Positions 9,733 to 18,941 of a stretch of DNA of 64,000 nt are shown in pieces. The notes under the pieces were generated by a model. The model saw only the letters and a list, made by a program, of their open reading frames with translations, was not told the DNA's origin and did no database searches. How positions within the stretch are numbered: the first letter of the stretch is position 1; every line of letters starts with the position of its first letter. The position numbers and the translations under genes were made by a program. The stretch spans positions 166,444-230,443 of the forward strand of contig NZ_KQ948854.1 of NCBI RefSeq assembly GCF_001514215.1, in the 5' to 3' direction. This DNA is from Streptomyces bungoensis. Its GTDB lineage: Bacteria; Actinomycetota; Actinomycetes; Streptomycetales; Streptomycetaceae.

Positions 9733-11093
9733 TGAGCACCGGGGGGACGGGGCAGGCGGAGGCCGACCGCGGGGAGGCGGGCGGCGTCCGTACGGCCCTG
9801 GCGGGGCTCACCACCCGGGGGCGCTCCTTCCTGGCGGCCGGGATCGCGGCCGCGATCTGCGCGTACGTGCTGGGCCAGAGCGATCTGCTGCGGGTCGGCC
9901 TGCTGCTGGCGGTGCTGCCGCTGCTGTGCGCGACCGTGCTGTACCGCACGCGCTACCGCGTGGCCGGCGGCCGCCGGCTCTCCCCCGCGCGCGTGCCCGC
10001 CGCCGGCGAGGCCCGGGTGCACCTGCGGGTGGACAACGTCTCCCGGCTGCCCACCGGCCTGCTGATGCTGCAGGACCGGGTGCCCTACGTGCTCGGTCCC
10101 CGGCCCCGCTTCGTGCTGGACCGGGTGGAGCCGGGCGGCCACCGCGAGGTGTCCTACCGGGTCCGCTCGGACCTGCGCGGCCGCTACCCGCTGGGCCCGC
10201 TGCAGCTGCGGCTGAGCGACCCGTTCGGCATGTGCGAGCTGACCCGCTCCTTCTCGGCGCACGACACGCTGACCGTGATCCCGCGCGTGCAGCCGCTGGC
10301 CCCGGTCCGGTTCAGCGGCGAGGCCAAGGGGTACGGCGTAGGGCGGCAGCGCGCGACGGCCCTCGCGGGCGAGGACGACGTGATCCCCCGCGGCTACCGC
10401 TACGGCGACGACCTGCGCCGGGTGCACTGGCGCTCCACCGCGCGCTACGGCGAGCTGATGGTGCGCCGCGAGGAGCAGCCGCGCCGCTCCCGCTGCACGG
10501 TGCTGCTGGACACCAGGGCCGTCGGCTACGAGGGCGCGGGCCCGGACTCGGCCTTCGAGTGGGCCGTCTCCGGTGCCGCCTCGGCGCTGGTGCACATGCT
10601 GGAGCGCGGCTTCTCGGTGCGCCTGCTGACGGACGGCGGCAGCTCGGTGCCCGGCGAGGGCGCCGACGGGTTCGCGGGCGGGCAGGAGACCGCGGACGCC
10701 GCCGGGCTGATGATGGACACCCTCGCCGTGATCGACCACTCCGACGGCACGGGCCTGTCCCGGGCCTACGACATGCTGCGCGGCGGCGACGAGGGACTGC
10801 TGATCGCCTTCCTGGGCGATCTGGACGAGGAGCAGGCGGCGACGGTCGCCAGGATGAGCCGCCGCAGCGGCGGCGCGGTCGCCTTCGTCCTCGACCCGGA
10901 CACCTGGGCGCGCGAGGCGGCCGACGTGCCGGGGCCGGGCACCGGCCGGCACGCGGAGCGGCTGCGCATGCTGCGCGAGGCGGGCTGGACGGCCCTGGGC
11001 GTGCCGCGCGGCGCCTCGCTGGACGATCTGTGGCGGCAGGCGGACCGGGAGCGCTCGGGCCTGGCGTCCGTGAGCGGGGAGGCACTGGGATGA
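9732..11093 (+). CDS. DUF58 domain membrane protein
   Basis: Protein of about 453 residues with two N-terminal membrane spans (about residues 30-75) and a C-terminal DUF58 domain, a von Willebrand A-related fold. The conserved GDDLRRVHWRSTAR stretch typical of DUF58 is present. ATG at 9732 shares its A with the MoxR stop (TGATG); a GTG one codon earlier is also possible. It is the middle gene of the MoxR/DUF58/transglutaminase operon. Such proteins are thought to partner with the MoxR ATPase, but the substrate is not known. Confidence 0.9.
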   Translation: MSTGGTGQAEADRGEAGGVRTALAGLTTRGRSFLAAGIAAAICAYVLGQSDLLRVGLLLAVLPLLCATVLYRTRYRVAGGRRLSPARVPAAGEARVHLRVDNVSRLPTGLLMLQDRVPYVLGPRPRFVLDRVEPGGHREVSYRVRSDLRGRYPLGPLQLRLSDPFGMCELTRSFSAHDTLTVIPRVQPLAPVRFSGEAKGYGVGRQRATALAGEDDVIPRGYRYGDDLRRVHWRSTARYGELMVRREEQPRRSRCTVLLDTRAVGYEGAGPDSAFEWAVSGAASALVHMLERGFSVRLLTDGGSSVPGEGADGFAGGQETADAAGLMMDTLAVIDHSDGTGLSRAYDMLRGGDEGLLIAFLGDLDEEQAATVARMSRRSGGAVAFVLDPDTWAREAADVPGPGTGRHAERLRMLREAGWTALGVPRGASLDDLWRQADRERSGLASVSGEALG

Positions 11094-13477
11094 GCGGGCG
11101 GGCACGACTGGCGGTGCGCGCCGCGGCGGCCACGCTGATGGCCGCGTGCGCGCTGCTGCCCCTGGTCGGGCAGCCCACGTGGCTGGCGCCGGCCATCCTG
11201 CTGGTCGCCGTGCAGTCCGTCGTGGGCGCGGCGGCCCGGCGGGTGCCGCTGGCCCGGCCGCTGACCGTGGCGGCGCAGGCGCTGGTCTCGCTGATGCTGC
11301 TGAGCCTGGTCTTCGCCCGGCAGCAGTCGGTCATCGGGCTGATCCCCGGCCCCGAGGCCTTCCGGCACTTCGCCGATCTGCTCCAGCAGGGCTCGGACGA
11401 CGTCAGCCGGTACGCCATACCGGCGCCGCTCACCGACGGCATCCAGCTGATGCTGGTCGGCGGTGTCGTGCTGATCGGCCTGCTGGTGGACACCCTCGCG
11501 GTGACCTTCCGCAGCGCGGCCCCGGCCGGGCTGCCGCTGCTCGCGCTGTACTCGGTCGCGGCGGGGCTGTACGACGGCGCCTACGACTGGGTGTGGTTCC
11601 TGCTCGCGGCCGCCGGCTATCTGGTGCTGCTGCTGGCCGAGGGCCGGGAACGGCTGGCCCAGTGGGGCCGCGTCTTCGGCGGTGCGCCGAGCACCCCGGG
11701 CGCGCCGGACGGCGGTGTGGTGGCCCCGGTGCGCACCGGGCGCCGGATCGGCGCGGTCGCCCTCGGGGCCGCCCTGATGGTGCCGCTCGCCCTGCCCACG
11801 ATGCAGGGCGGCCTGCTGGACGCCGCCGGGGCGGGTGTCGGCGCGGGCAACGGCAACGGCGGCACGATCTCCGCGGTCAACCCGCTGGTGTCGCTGCGCG
11901 ACAGCCTGAACGTGGAGAACGACCGCCCGGTGCTGTCGCTGCGGACCAGCGCGGCCGACCTGTCGGACATGTACCTGCGGATCGTGTCCCTGGACGACTT
12001 CGACGGCACGACCTGGAAGCCGTCCCAGCGGCACATCGTGGGAATCCCGGACGTCTTCCCCACACCCGTCGGACTGAGCCGGGACGTCAAGCGCACCTCG
12101 GTGCGGACGACGGTGCGGGCGGCGGACTGGTACGCGCAGGACTGGCTGCCGATGCCGTACCCGCCGAGCGGGGTGCGGATCAGCGGCAACTGGCGGTACG
12201 AGCCGGTCGGCATGACGCTCGTCGGCGACCACGGGCAGAACACGCGGGGGGCGTCGTACCGGATCACCAGCCTGGACGTGCGGCCGACCCCCGAGCAGCT
12301 GGCCGCCGCGCCGCAGCCGCCGGCCGCGCTGAAGCGCGAGTACACGAAGGTGCCCGCCAGGCTGCCGAAGGTGGTGGCGAGCACGGCGCAGGAGGTCACC
12401 GCGGGTTCGGCGAGCCACTACGAGGAGGCGGTCAAGCTCCAGGACTACTTCTCCGTGACCGGCGGCTTCCAGTACGACACCCGGGTGGAGGTCGGCCGCG
12501 GCCCGGACGCGATCGCCAACTTCCTGAAGAAGAAGCAGGGCTTCTGCGTCCACTTCTCCTTCGCGATGGCGGCGATGGCCCGCACGCTCGGCATCCCGGC
12601 CCGGGTGGCGGTGGGCTTCGCGCCCGGCACCCCGCAGGCGGACGGCTCGGTGTCGGTGACCCTGAAGGACGCGCACGCCTGGCCCGAGCTGTACTTCGAG
12701 GGCGTGGGCTGGACCCGCTTCGAGCCGACCCCGTCCCGCGGCACCGTGCCGTCGTACACCCTGCCGGACACGCCCGGCAGCTCGGTGCCGGACGAGTCCC
12801 TGCCCTCGCGCGGGTCGTCCGCGGCGCCCTCGGCGGCGGCCTCTCCGAGCGACGGCTGCTCAGCACAGCTGCGCAAGCTGGACGCGTGCGGCAGCCCGTC
12901 CGCGGCGCCGGCGCCGCAGGGCGGCGGCGGGGGCCCCTGGCAGGGGCTGTGGCTCGCGCTGATCGTGCTCGGGGCGCTGGTGGTCCTGGCGCTCCCGCTG
13001 TCGCCGCTGCTGTGGCGGAAGCGCCTGCGCTCCGCACGGCTCGGCGCGCACGCCCGGACCGAGGAGGGCGCCGCGGCGCACACGCTGGCGGTCTGGCAGG
13101 AGCTGACGGACAGCGCCTGGGACTTCGGCATCCCGCCGGACGAGTCGCAGACCCCGCGCACGGCGGCGGCGCGCATCGTCCGGCTGGGGCTGCTCGACCC
13201 GCAGGCCGGGGCGGCGGTGCACCGGGTGGCGGACGCGGTGGAGCAGGTGCTGTACGCGCCCCGGCCGCGGCCGGTGGCCGGTCTGGCGGAGGACGTGCGC
13301 CGGGTGATCGCCGCGCTGACCGGCGCGGCCGGCCGGCGGGCCCGGCTGCGGGCGCTGTTCGCGCCGCGGTCCGCGGTGCGGGTGCTGTGGGTGGCGTCGG
13401 CCCGCTGGACGGCGTTCCGGGCGCGGGTGGCGGCGGCCCGGCCGGTGCTGCGCAGGCCGAGCGGGCAGCGGGGCTGA
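11090..13477 (+). CDS. Transmembrane transglutaminase-like protein (TgpA/DUF3488 type)
   Basis: Protein of 795 residues. About six or seven N-terminal membrane spans are followed by an extracytoplasmic transglutaminase-like domain with Cys near residue 485 (GFCVHFS) and His near 528 (DAHAWPE), then a Ser/Pro-rich linker, one more membrane span (about 620-640) and a cytoplasmic tail. This matches TgpA-like proteins. The chemistry in Streptomyces is not established; it may be a protease or cross-linker of wall-associated proteins. ATG at 11090 overlaps the DUF58 stop (ATGA). A perfect hairpin ends the operon. Confidence 0.9.
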   Translation: MSGRARLAVRAAAATLMAACALLPLVGQPTWLAPAILLVAVQSVVGAAARRVPLARPLTVAAQALVSLMLLSLVFARQQSVIGLIPGPEAFRHFADLLQQGSDDVSRYAIPAPLTDGIQLMLVGGVVLIGLLVDTLAVTFRSAAPAGLPLLALYSVAAGLYDGAYDWVWFLLAAAGYLVLLLAEGRERLAQWGRVFGGAPSTPGAPDGGVVAPVRTGRRIGAVALGAALMVPLALPTMQGGLLDAAGAGVGAGNGNGGTISAVNPLVSLRDSLNVENDRPVLSLRTSAADLSDMYLRIVSLDDFDGTTWKPSQRHIVGIPDVFPTPVGLSRDVKRTSVRTTVRAADWYAQDWLPMPYPPSGVRISGNWRYEPVGMTLVGDHGQNTRGASYRITSLDVRPTPEQLAAAPQPPAALKREYTKVPARLPKVVASTAQEVTAGSASHYEEAVKLQDYFSVTGGFQYDTRVEVGRGPDAIANFLKKKQGFCVHFSFAMAAMARTLGIPARVAVGFAPGTPQADGSVSVTLKDAHAWPELYFEGVGWTRFEPTPSRGTVPSYTLPDTPGSSVPDESLPSRGSSAAPSAAASPSDGCSAQLRKLDACGSPSAAPAPQGGGGGPWQGLWLALIVLGALVVLALPLSPLLWRKRLRSARLGAHARTEEGAAAHTLAVWQELTDSAWDFGIPPDESQTPRTAAARIVRLGLLDPQAGAAVHRVADAVEQVLYAPRPRPVAGLAEDVRRVIAALTGAAGRRARLRALFAPRSAVRVLWVASARWTAFRARVAAARPVLRRPSGQRG

Positions 13478-13501
13478 GACCGCGGCGCGGCCGAGGCGAC
13501 G

Positions 13502-13539
13502 CGTGAGGGGCGGCCACCTGCGGGTGGCCGCCCCTCACG
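13502..13539. terminator. Bidirectional hairpin terminator
   Basis: A perfect 17-bp stem (13502-13518 with 13523-13539) and a 4-base loop lies between the transglutaminase gene and the convergent DUF3040 gene. It has no U-tract, as is usual for Streptomyces, and can serve both strands. Confidence 0.85.
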
Positions 13540-13575
13540 GACGTCTGCGGTTGCCGGCGGGAAGCCGCGGCGGGG

Positions 13576-13962
13576 TCAGTGGCCCTGCTGCTCGTCCCTG
13601 CGACGCTGCCAGCGCTGCTCGATCCGGTCCATCACGGACCTCTTCGGCCGCACCGGGCGGCGGGCGAGGCCCGCGGGCTGTTCACCCGGCTTGGGCGCCT
13701 TGCGCCAGCCCGTGACGGCGAGTACGGCACAGCCCAGCATGACGAGGAAGCCCACCACGCTGACCCAGATCTGCTGGGCGACCATTCCGGCCATGAGGAG
13801 CGCGATACCCACGAGGAAGCCCGCGACCGCCTGGTAGACCCGTCGCCGGGTGTACGTACGCAGCCCGTTCCCCTCAAGCGCTGTCGCGAACTTGGGGTCT
13901 TCGGCGTACAGCGCTCGCTCCATCTGCTCAAGCATTCGCTGCTCGTGCTCAGAGAGCGGCAC
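13576..13962 (-). CDS. DUF3040 small membrane protein
   Basis: 128-residue protein that begins MPLSEHEQRMLEQME, the hallmark of DUF3040, an actinobacterial family of unknown function. Two membrane spans lie at about residues 45-85, and the C-terminal tail is basic and cytoplasmic-like. The start has a GAGGAGG ribosome site. A weak -10/-35 pair (TATCCT 14015-14020 and TTCACG 14037-14042, 16 bases apart) lies upstream. Convergent with the transglutaminase operon across the hairpin at 13502-13539. Confidence 0.9.
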   Translation of the reverse strand: MPLSEHEQRMLEQMERALYAEDPKFATALEGNGLRTYTRRRVYQAVAGFLVGIALLMAGMVAQQIWVSVVGFLVMLGCAVLAVTGWRKAPKPGEQPAGLARRPVRPKRSVMDRIEQRWQRRRDEQQGH

Positions 13963-14242
13963 GGAGTCCTCCTCATCGTGCAGTCGCCGGGGGCGACCCG
14001 GGGGGGGTCCCTTCAGGATAGGCAGGGAATCGACCCCGTGAAACCCGCCCCTCTAAGCCAATTGGCCAACCGGTTTCCGCCCTGGCCGTCCCGGCTCGCT
14101 GAGGCTTCCATTCCCCGGCGGCCGACCCGTCATGCCGGTCCGTGTACCTCGATCATACGGCGCAAACCGCTCGATCGGGGGGCTTGTGGCGTACTCCATC
14201 TGCCGCCAAGGCCCTGATCAGCGGCGGGTCACGGAGGAGCGC

Positions 14243-15067
14243 TCAGGCCTGTTCGGCCCCCTCCGTCTCACCGAGCACGTGGAGCTGGGTGGCCACCGAG
14301 CGGAAGGCGGGCAGCTCGGCCGCGGCGGCCTCCAGTTGCAGCAGGGCGTCGAGGGCCCCGGGCTCGGTGTCCACCAGGACGCCGGGCACCAGGTCGGCGA
14401 AGACCCGTACGCCGTGCACGGCACCGATCCGCAGGCCCGCGCCCTCGACCAGCGCGGTGAGCTGCTCGGCGGTGAAGCGGCGCGGTACCGGGTCGCCGGC
14501 GCCCCAGCGGCCCTCGGGATCCTCCAGGGCCTGCTTGGCCTCCTTGAAGTGGCCGGCCAGGGCCCGGGCGAGCACGGCGCCGCCGAGCCCGGCGGCCAGC
14601 AGGCTGAGCACGCCCTCGGGGCGCAGCGCGGCCACCACGTTGCGGACTCCCTCGGCGGGGTCGTCGACGTACTCCAGGACGCCGTGGCACAGCACCACGT
14701 CGTAGCCGCCGCGCTCGACCACGTCGAACAGGCCGTGGGCGTCGCCCTGCACACCCTGGACCCGGTCGGCGACGCCGGCCTCGGCTGCGCGGCGCTCCAG
14801 CGCGAACAGGGCGTTGGGGCTGGGGTCGACGACGGTGACACGGTGGCCGAGGCGGGCGACGGGCACGGCGAAGTTGCCGCTGCCGCCTCCGGTGTCGAGC
14901 ACGTCCAGCGACTCGCGTCCCGTGGCCTTGACCCGGCGGTCGAGCGCGTCCTGGAGGACGTCCCAGACCACGGCGGTCCGCAGGGAGGCGCGCGGTCGAG
15001 GGTCGGAGCGCAGCGACGCCGTCGGGGGGTGGTGGTGGGACGCGGGCGGGCGCATCGGGTCCGACAC
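14243..15067 (-). CDS. Class I SAM-dependent methyltransferase
   Basis: 274-residue cytoplasmic enzyme with the class I methyltransferase fold: motif I LDTGGGSGNFA (about residue 56), an acidic end of strand 2 (VVDPS), and LCHGVLEYVDD before strand 5. The sequence resembles SmtA/CmoM-like methyltransferases, but the substrate cannot be named from sequence. The start is GTG (VSDPMRPP). The N-terminal ~30 residues are rich in His, Pro and Arg. The 280 bases between it and DUF3040 hold only a possible DUF3040 promoter and two adjacent short palindromes near 14057-14075. Confidence 0.85.
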   Translation of the reverse strand: MSDPMRPPASHHHPPTASLRSDPRPRASLRTAVVWDVLQDALDRRVKATGRESLDVLDTGGGSGNFAVPVARLGHRVTVVDPSPNALFALERRAAEAGVADRVQGVQGDAHGLFDVVERGGYDVVLCHGVLEYVDDPAEGVRNVVAALRPEGVLSLLAAGLGGAVLARALAGHFKEAKQALEDPEGRWGAGDPVPRRFTAEQLTALVEGAGLRIGAVHGVRVFADLVPGVLVDTEPGALDALLQLEAAAAELPAFRSVATQLHVLGETEGAEQA

Positions 15068-15298
15068 GGCAGTTGACTCCTCGGCGCGGCACCGCCTGTT
15101 GCCCGGCGGCGCGAACGGGGTGCCTCCCCGGCCCCGGTGCGGGAGGAAGGGAGGCCTTCAGGCGCTCTCCACCCTATTGCCTCCGCGCCCCGCCCGGTCA
15201 TCGCGGCCGGGTCCGGCCGCCCGCGTCTCGCACGGCGGACGACCAGGGAAGACCACCGGTGGCGGCCGGAGGGCGACCGCCGGTCGCGGGCATCCGGC

Positions 15299-15862
15299 TC
15301 AGCCCGCGTCCGGCAGCCCGCCGCGCCCGCGCGGTGCGTCCGGCTCGTCGGCGTCCTGGCGGGGCTGGGGCAGGACGGGCTGCAGCACCAGCATCCGCTC
15401 GACGAGGCGGAGGAACATCGCCACGTCGCGTATCAGGTCGTCGGCGTCCCGCTGCCCGGCCGCGCCCTGGATGCCCGCCTCGGCACGGGCGCGGCGGGCG
15501 GCGCCGGAGGCGAAGAGCGCGCTCCACTCGGTCAGTTCGGGGGCGATCTCGGGCAGTACCTCCCAGGCGCTGCGGATCCGGGCCCGGCGGCGCGGGGAGG
15601 TCTCGGGGCGGCCCCGGGCGGCGAGCACGGCGGCGGCGGTGCGCAGGGCGGCGAGGTGGGCCGTCGCGTAGCGCTCGTTGGGCGTCTGCAGGACGGTGGC
15701 CTCCTCGAGTCCGGCGCGGGCCTGGGCGAGCAGGTCGAGGGCGGCGGGCGGGGCCGTGGCCCGGCGGAGCACGGGGTGCACGTCGCTCGCCGGGCCGGTC
15801 AGTGAGGGGGCAGGGCCGGTGGCGCGGCGCCGGTGGGCGGCGGCTGCGGACGAGTTGGCCAT
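15299..15862 (-). CDS. HEPN-like protein of the SAV_6107 type
   Basis: 187-residue, mostly helical Ala/Arg-rich protein. It resembles the Streptomyces SAV_6107 family, which is assigned to the HEPN superfamily; the helix with RYATAHLAALR fits that fold. HEPN proteins include RNases and nucleotide-binding partners, but I see no clear R-x4-6-H nuclease motif, so no activity is claimed. The ATG at 15862 was chosen because AGGAGG sits seven bases upstream; a longer in-frame form is unlikely. It is divergent from the ABC/YhgE operon. Confidence 0.75.
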   Translation of the reverse strand: MANSSAAAAHRRRATGPAPSLTGPASDVHPVLRRATAPPAALDLLAQARAGLEEATVLQTPNERYATAHLAALRTAAAVLAARGRPETSPRRRARIRSAWEVLPEIAPELTEWSALFASGAARRARAEAGIQGAAGQRDADDLIRDVAMFLRLVERMLVLQPVLPQPRQDADEPDAPRGRGGLPDAG

Positions 15863-15950
15863 GACGAACCTCCTGTCGTCTGTGACGGCACGGGTGCCGT
15901 ATGTGCCCATCGTCGGGTATGGCACTGACAATCCGTTCTGACCTGCGGCT

Positions 15951-15980
15951 TTGCCTCGATCGTGGGTTCGGGCGTATTTT
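15951..15980 (+). promoter_or_regulatory. Candidate promoter of the ABC/YhgE/TetR operon
   Basis: TTGCCT (15951-15956) and TATTTT (15975-15980) are 18 bases apart. The predicted start of transcription, near 15987, falls inside the inverted repeat at 15984-15997. Confidence 0.55.
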
Positions 15981-15983
15981 TGC

Positions 15984-15997
15984 ACTGACCAGTCAGT
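15984..15997. promoter_or_regulatory. TetR-type operator
   Basis: ACTGAC-CA-GTCAGT is a perfect 6-bp inverted repeat with a 2-base centre, the size and form of small TetR-family operators. It starts four bases after the -10 box, where binding would block initiation. The TetR gene at 18942 ends the operon it would control, so autorepression is likely by inference. Confidence 0.65.
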
Positions 15998-16026
15998 TTA
16001 AAAATGGGATGCAGGCAGGGGGGCTT

Positions 16027-16839
16027 GTGGACGGCGTGGACGTCACAGCCGAGGACCTCGGGCTCAAGGGGCCGCGGGGGTGGGCCTTTCGCGGCGTCAC
16101 CCTCGACGCGGAGCCCGGCTCGCTGATCGCGATCGAGGGACCGTCCGGCTCCGGCCGCACGTGTCTGCTGCTCGCGCTCACGGGACGGATGAAGCCCACC
16201 GAAGGAGTGGCCGCGGTGGGCGGTCTCAAACTCCCCCGGCACATGGCCGCCGTGCGCCGGAGCGCGGCCGTGGCCAACGTGCCCGGGGTCACCGATCTGG
16301 AGCCGGCCCTGACCGTCGGGGAGCACCTGCGCGAAGCGGCCCTGCTGCAGCGCAGGTTCGGCGACACCCTGCGCGAGGCGCTGCGGCCCCGCCCGCACCG
16401 CGCCCTGGAGGCACGGCTGCGCGTCGACGCGGCGCTGGCCGCCGCCGGGCTGGACCTGGAGACGCTGCCCAAGGGCTCCCGCACCGCCGTCCGGGACCTG
16501 GAGCGGCTCCAGGAGCTGCGCCTGTCCCTCGCGCTGGCCCTCCTCGGCCGGCCCCGGCTGCTCGGGGTGGACGACGTCGACACGAAGCTGTCGGAGTCCG
16601 AACGCGCCGAGGTCTGGAAACTGCTGCGCTCCCTCGCGCGCGCGGGGACCACCGTCCTGGCCGTGTGCCGCACGGCCCCCACCGACTGCGTGTCCGTCTC
16701 CACGCTCCCGGCCGCCGGCCAGGACGGCGACGGCGGCAGCGACGACGACGAGAACCACGAGCCGAACGACGAGAACGACGAGAACGACGACGAGTCGAAG
16801 GAGGACGCCGATGCGCTCGCCGAGGCTCGCCGCGCTTGA
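16027..16839 (+). CDS. Degenerate ABC-type ATP-binding protein
   Basis: About 270 residues with an ABC ATPase fold, but key residues differ from the norm. Walker A reads GPSGSGRT, with Arg in place of the invariant Lys. The LSGGQ signature region reads DLERLQELRLS. Walker B ends LLGVDD, with Asp where the catalytic Glu is expected. The C-terminus is an acidic Asp/Glu/Asn tail. GTG at 16027 follows AGGGGGG; an ATG at 16009 has no ribosome site. Its end overlaps the YhgE-type gene by 29 bases. It may be an inactive or regulatory ATPase. Confidence 0.82.
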   Translation: MDGVDVTAEDLGLKGPRGWAFRGVTLDAEPGSLIAIEGPSGSGRTCLLLALTGRMKPTEGVAAVGGLKLPRHMAAVRRSAAVANVPGVTDLEPALTVGEHLREAALLQRRFGDTLREALRPRPHRALEARLRVDAALAAAGLDLETLPKGSRTAVRDLERLQELRLSLALALLGRPRLLGVDDVDTKLSESERAEVWKLLRSLARAGTTVLAVCRTAPTDCVSVSTLPAAGQDGDGGSDDDENHEPNDENDENDDESKEDADALAEARRA

Positions 16840-18895
16840 ACTGAGGCGCTTCGGGCGGGGGAGGCTGCCGCGCGCCGCCCTGGTCGCGCTGCTCGTGCTG
16901 CCCCTGCTGTACGGCGCCCTGTACCTGTGGTCCTTCTGGGACCCCTACGGCCGCCTGGACCGCATCCCGGTGGCCCTCGTGAACGACGACAAGGGCGCCA
17001 CGGCCGGCGGGAAGAAGATCACTGCGGGCGACGACATCGTGGACGGGCTGCGCGACAGCCGGACCTTCGAGTGGCACGAGGTGAGCGACGCCGAGGCCCG
17101 CCGGGGCGTCGAGGACGGCACCTACTACCTGTCCCTGACCCTGCCGTCCGACTTCAGCAGGCGCATCGCCTCCAGTTCGGGCGACTCCCCGGAGACCGGC
17201 GCCCTGCGGGTGCGCTCGAACGACGCGAACAACTACATCGTCGGCCAGATCTCCCGGACGGTCTTCAACGAGATCCGCTCGGCCGCCTCCACCAAGGCCT
17301 CCCGGACCTTCCTGGACCGGATCTTCGTCTCCTTCTCCACCATCCACGACAAGACCGTGACGGCGGCCGAGGGCGCCGACCGGCTCGAGGGCGGCATCGG
17401 AAAGGCGGAGAAGGGCTCCAAGGACCTCGCGGACGGCCTGAAGGACGCCAAGAGCGGCAGCGGCAGGCTGGCCAAGGGCCTGAAGAAGCTCGACAGCGGC
17501 GCGGGCGACCTCGAGGACGGCTCGCAGCGCGTCGCGGACGGCACCCGGACCCTCGCCGACAACGTGAACGGCGTCTACCGCAAGGCCGGCCCGTTCCTGA
17601 AGGACAACGAGAAGACCATCGGGGACACCGCCCGGCTGGTCGCCGACTCGGCCGGCGCGGTCCGCCACAACCTCGACGTCCTGGTTAAGCTCGCGCCGGG
17701 CGCCGCGCGGACCGCCCACGCGGCCTCGGACACCCTCGACGAGGTCTACCGGGCGCGCTGCCAGGCGGCGGCGGTCCCCGACCCGGTCTGCCCGGACCTG
17801 AAGAAGGCCCGGCAGGCGGCCGCCGACGTGGCCACCGTCGCCGACGACCTCAACACCCTGATCGCCGACCAGCACGGCGACCTGAAGACGCTTCGGGACA
17901 ACCTCGGCACCCTGCAGCGCCAGGCCCGGGCCCTCTCCGACCGGGCGCCGCACCTGTACAAGGACGTCGACGACGCGGTCCGGAAGATCAACGAACTGAA
18001 CGACGGCGCGGCCCGGGTCGCCGCCGGCGCCAAGAAGCTCCACGCCGGACTGGGCACCGCGAGCACGGGCGCGGACCGGCTCGACAAGGGCGTCGGAACG
18101 GCCGCGTCGGGTGCGCGGACGCTCAGCGGCGGCCTGTACAAGCTGGTCGACGGCTCCGGGAAGCTCGCCGGCGGTCTGCACGACGGTGCGCGCAAGATCC
18201 CCGACTACGGCAAGCAGGACCGCGACCGGCGCACCGGCGTCATGGCCGACCCGGTGCAGCTCGCCTCCCACGACCTGCACAAGGCGCCCAACTACGGCAC
18301 CGGTTTCGCCCCGTACTTCATCCCGCTGTCCCTGTGGGTGGGCGCGATGGTGGCGTACATGCTCATCCCGCCGCTGAACCGGCGCGCCCTGGCGGCCGGT
18401 GCGCCGGCCTGGCGGATCGCGTTCGCCGGCTGGCTGCCGGTGGTCGCGGTGGGCGTGCTGCAGGTGGTCGCTCTGATGGCCGTGCTGCACTGGGCGATCG
18501 GCCTGCAGATGCTGCGGGCGGCCGGCACGATCGGGTTCCTGTGCCTGGTCACGGCGTGCTTCGCGGCGATCGTCCAGTGGCTGAACGCCCGCTTCGGCGC
18601 GGCCGGCCGGATCCTGGTGCTGGCCCTGCTGATGCTCCAGCTGACCTCGGCGGGCGGCACGTATCCGGTGCAGACCAGCCCGGGCTTCTTCAACGCGATC
18701 CACCCGTTCCTGCCGATGAGCTACATCGTGGAGGCCCTGCGCCGGCTGATCACGGGCGGCGGGCTCGGCCCGGTGTGGCAGGCGTGCGCCGTGCTCGCCG
18801 CCTTCACGGCGGGCGCCCTGGCGCTGACCGCGCTCGCGGCCCGGCGCCGCCAGGTGTGGACGCTCGACCGGCTGCACCCGGAGCTGAGCCTGTGA
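16811..18895 (+). CDS. YhgE/Pip-family membrane protein
   Basis: 694-residue membrane protein with one N-terminal span (about 21-43), a large extracytoplasmic region of about 440 residues with Gly/Asp/Leu heptad-like repeats (AKGLKKLDSGAGDLEDGS type), and a C-terminal ABC-2-like membrane domain of about six spans. This is the YhgE/Pip architecture, related to phage infection protein and to ESX-like or drug-efflux ABC-2 components. It overlaps the upstream ATPase gene, so the two products probably work together. The substrate is unknown. Confidence 0.88.
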   Translation: MRSPRLAALELRRFGRGRLPRAALVALLVLPLLYGALYLWSFWDPYGRLDRIPVALVNDDKGATAGGKKITAGDDIVDGLRDSRTFEWHEVSDAEARRGVEDGTYYLSLTLPSDFSRRIASSSGDSPETGALRVRSNDANNYIVGQISRTVFNEIRSAASTKASRTFLDRIFVSFSTIHDKTVTAAEGADRLEGGIGKAEKGSKDLADGLKDAKSGSGRLAKGLKKLDSGAGDLEDGSQRVADGTRTLADNVNGVYRKAGPFLKDNEKTIGDTARLVADSAGAVRHNLDVLVKLAPGAARTAHAASDTLDEVYRARCQAAAVPDPVCPDLKKARQAAADVATVADDLNTLIADQHGDLKTLRDNLGTLQRQARALSDRAPHLYKDVDDAVRKINELNDGAARVAAGAKKLHAGLGTASTGADRLDKGVGTAASGARTLSGGLYKLVDGSGKLAGGLHDGARKIPDYGKQDRDRRTGVMADPVQLASHDLHKAPNYGTGFAPYFIPLSLWVGAMVAYMLIPPLNRRALAAGAPAWRIAFAGWLPVVAVGVLQVVALMAVLHWAIGLQMLRAAGTIGFLCLVTACFAAIVQWLNARFGAAGRILVLALLMLQLTSAGGTYPVQTSPGFFNAIHPFLPMSYIVEALRRLITGGGLGPVWQACAVLAAFTAGALALTALAARRRQVWTLDRLHPELSL

Positions 18896-18941
18896 TCCCC
18901 ACCCGTCACCGCACGCGCGCGTACCTGTGAGAATCGGGGCC

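Noticed and set aside
14010..14080. tRNA-like sequence on the minus strand
   Set aside because: It has a T-arm-like stretch (GGGGTCGATTCCC) and a D-arm-like part, but one T is missing in the T-loop and the acceptor and anticodon stems do not form.
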